Part shown: one piece after another, positions 31,488 to 33,589 of the stretch
Position numbering within the stretch: position 1 is the stretch's first letter
Layout: each line of letters opens with the position of its first letter
Assembly: GCA_025603075.1 (NCBI GenBank)
Contig: MU626467.1
Coordinates: forward strand, 1-33,589
DNA length: 33,589 nt
Reading direction: 5' to 3'
Origin: Neoconidiobolus thromboides FSU 785
Lineage: Eukaryota > Entomophthoromycota > Entomophthoromycetes > Entomophthorales > Neoconidiobolaceae
Translations under genes and position numbers: made by a program
The notes under the pieces: generated by a model
The model's database searches: none
Seen by the model: the letters and a program-made list of their open reading frames with translations, nothing else
What the model was told of the DNA's origin: nothing

Positions 31488-32339
31488 TTAATAAATAACT
31501 TTAATTTTTTAAAAACAATTGGTAGAGCTTTATTAGTTTTCTTATTATCTTTAATCACTTTAATATGTGACTTTAAGATAAAAATATGTAGATGTTTTTT
31601 TTGATTTCATTATTTTTTTTCATTTTTTAAGCGGTATTTAAGTGGGAAGATTGTTAGTAAAGTTCTTGAACAAAAAATACATCCCCATATGGTTATAATT
31701 TTATAAACCAAAAAGTGCCTGTATTTGAAAGTTTACGATTTTTGAAGAAGGTATCGATTAGCCTAGATTTGATCTTATACTATCATAGCTGAAAGAAATC
31801 ATGTCTCCTGTTGATATAAAAATTATTTGATAAACCCATTTTTTAGCTTTTGACACAAAACTCCTCCTTATTAAGATAGGTTGAAATGACAATATCATTA
31901 TTGGCTTTATAGGCTATTAGCCAAAAGTAGTTCATTTTTAAAGACTTAGCCGCAATAAAAGTTACCGTTAATAATTAATTATACTGTGTTTAATCTATAC
32001 AATGAAACATAAGTACGCTATGTATCAGAGAAGATTAGGTGTATAAGTATTTGTTAATAAAACTATGTTTTGAGTAAACTTTAACTGTTTTTGATTTTTT
32101 CAATATTATTTTGTCGATTTATCATAACATTTAAAAATACTATTAATTATCATAATAATTTTTTTTGAAAACAAATTGATTGGGAAAATAACAATTATAA
32201 CAATTTATCATGTGGGATTCATTTTAAGTCAATCAAATCTAATAAATTATCTCAATCTGCCCTTATGTATATTTCAAATTACATACCACAAAAAAACAAG
32301 TTAAGATCCTTTAAAAGCACAGCAGCAAGTGAACATGGA
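31488..32339. other. Intergenic region with one element copy
   Basis: Apart from the element copy at 31584-31690, I see only AT-rich sequence without gene-like frames. Confidence 0.6.
31584..31690 (+). mobile_element. MITE-like element copy, plus orientation
   Basis: This 107-bp copy starts ATATGTAGATGTTTTTTTTG (left terminus mutated in the G-run), has TTTTTTAAGCGGTATTTAAG in the core and ends AAAATACATCCCCATAT. It lies about 100 bp after the lipase stop codon. Confidence 0.78.
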
Positions 32340-33589
32340 GTATAATCGAGTCTTACGGCTTAGCTGAAAGCGTGCTACATATCTAATAATGTCCGATTTT
32401 GGATCATAGGCCATCTATAAATTGTTTGACACTAAAATAGAATGGTCTGAATCCTTTCCAATTTTTTCTTCTCCTATTTCTGAATATACCTTTAACCATT
32501 GATACGTATGCGCTGTAACCAATTCAACAAATAGAGAACTTTTCAATGGAGGATATTTACACTCAAATATTTCCAAATGTTTGTTAATATTGCCGATAAT
32601 TTTTTTCCACTTTCAATGTAATCAACATTGGGAGTTTTATCTTCAACAGGAAGGATTTATGATAGTTATTCATGATATAATAGATCAAATGATGATACAG
32701 CGTTTATTTCAAGGAATACTGCTCATTTAAATATGCTATTTTCCTCTCAATTAGATTTTCTTTTTCTTTTGTAAGTGACATCTCTGCACTTTTCATCTTT
32801 TTAAGCTCCAATAACTTACTCGCATCAGGTTTTAATACTATGCTATAACTTTTATAACACATATCGGATCCTTTAACACATTTCTCCTTTAATAAATTCT
32901 CTTTTTTACAGTTTGGACAATAAGGTAATTCTAAAGGATCGATACCCTATGGCTTGATTATAAAGTTACCAATTTCGATAAAATATAAAAAAGTATTTAT
33001 GATCTTTCTTTTTATATCTTCTAAACACAACTTATATTTCAATCAAAATAGTAATTTCAAAGTTACTATTTGGGGATGTTTTTTTGTCTTCATTACCTTT
33101 TCCATTTTTAGGCACTACTTAAGTGGAAAGATTATTAGCAAAATTCTTAAACGAAAAAATACATCCCCATTTTCTAATTAAAGATCTTTATCATACAGGT
33201 TCAAAGTATGAAATTGTAATTTGTTATTTAATTAATTATCATTTAATAATTTTAAGATCAATTTAATACTCATGAAAATTACGGCAGTATTAGGATTGGA
33301 ATCATAATTAATTAAAGAAGCTATAAAATAACAATCAATGTCCATACTTTGTTGTTCAGCATCATTAATAATTAAGCTATTAAATTTAATTCCCGACTAA
33401 AAACCAAGGAGATCAGGAGGTCTTCATATATATTTACAACACTAATTGATATTTGACTATCATAAGTTGATATATCATATCAATTTTCATCTCATTCCTT
33501 TAGTTCATGATGTTTTAATTCAAAAAATAGCTTCTTTTTATCTTCATTAAGGTTTAATAGTCGATTAGATAGTAAAATATTGATTTATA
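32340..33589 (-). pseudogene. SMYD-type SET-domain protein, pseudogene
   Basis: Conceptual translation of the minus strand gives, in the correct order, the landmarks of a SMYD-like protein-lysine methyltransferase, but in several frames with stops. Near 33400-33580 lies a helical lead-in (LSNRLLNLNEDKKKLFFELK). At about 33265-33390 is the SET core, NSLIINDAEQQSMDIDCYFI then ASLINYDSNPNTAVIF, where the family's NHSCxPN is changed to NYDSNPN. At about 32980-33057 is EITILIEI...RRYKKK...KYFFI, the GEEITISY-to-post-SET stretch. At about 32900-32940 is LPYCPNCKKE, post-SET cysteines. At about 32460-32590 is LEIFECKYPPLKSSLFVELV, the C-terminal helical repeat region. An element copy sits inside the SET domain. 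Stops, frameshifts and lost motif residues mean it is inactive. It continues past the window end. Confidence 0.7.
33068..33171 (+). mobile_element. MITE-like element inserted in SET pseudogene
   Basis: This copy starts ATTTGGGGATGTTTTTTTGT, has TTTTAGGCACTACTTAAGTG in the core and ends AAATACATCCCCATTT. It separates the NxxPN block from the EITI block of the pseudogene. Removing ~104 bp would leave roughly the spacing expected between those two SET motifs. The open frame 32954-33181 is this element read through and is not a separate conventional gene. Confidence 0.82.

Noticed and set aside
32954..33181. 75-residue protein-coding gene
   Set aside because: Its C-terminal half is an element copy and its N-terminal half is antisense to the SET pseudogene.
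1..33589. tRNA, rRNA, CRISPR array or bacterial-type features
   Set aside because: No cloverleaf with TTCGA-type arm, rRNA core sequence or regularly spaced repeats was recognised. Spliceosomal introns show a eukaryotic nuclear origin.

Overview
The window looks like nuclear DNA of an early-diverging fungus. It is very AT-rich, has short spliceosomal introns (mostly 45-55 nt, GTAAGT/GTAACT donors, TTTAG acceptors), and carries fungal gene types: a PHO80/PCL-type cyclin, an OPT transporter and a Mex67 mRNA exporter. An Entomophthoromycotina-like (Conidiobolus-type) genome is my best guess. That is inference from composition and gene style, not a database match.

Layout. 1-2564: mostly non-coding, with one short element copy. 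2565-4610 (-): single-exon OPT transporter. 4700-9870: gene-poor, with most of the copies of a ~106-bp inverted-repeat element and at least one decayed gene (8903-9370). 9871-12206 (-): eight-exon Mex67/NXF mRNA exporter, reconstructed in full. 14042-15904 (-): secreted acid sphingomyelinase-like phosphodiesterase. 15905-18714: empty AT-rich DNA. 18715-26237: a compact gene cluster holding the cyclin (+), 3-hydroxyisobutyrate dehydrogenase (-), an RNPS1-like SR protein (-), a divergent adaptin-like solenoid protein (+) and a small unknown protein (-). 27187-29000: two diverged tandem copies of a decayed ~0.8-kb sequence with element copies at the join. 29076-29468 (+): small two-exon membrane protein. 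30435-31487 (+): secreted class-3 lipase. 32340-33589 (-): pseudogene of a SMYD-type SET-domain protein with an element copy inside it.

Functional themes. Two genes serve mRNA processing and export (RNPS1-like, Mex67). Three serve nutrient uptake or degradation outside the cell (OPT transporter, sphingomyelinase-like enzyme, lipase), and each has a TATA-like box 35-70 nt upstream of its ATG. One is mitochondrial valine catabolism, one membrane traffic and one cyclin/CDK signalling. No operon-like arrangement is expected or seen.

The least expected items are: a short inverted-repeat element family (about 13 copies, one with an exact 5-bp target duplication, one inside a gene, with a reading frame that stays largely open between copies); an RNPS1-like gene whose only usable start codon is split AT|G by an intron; and several pseudogenes visible only by conceptual translation.
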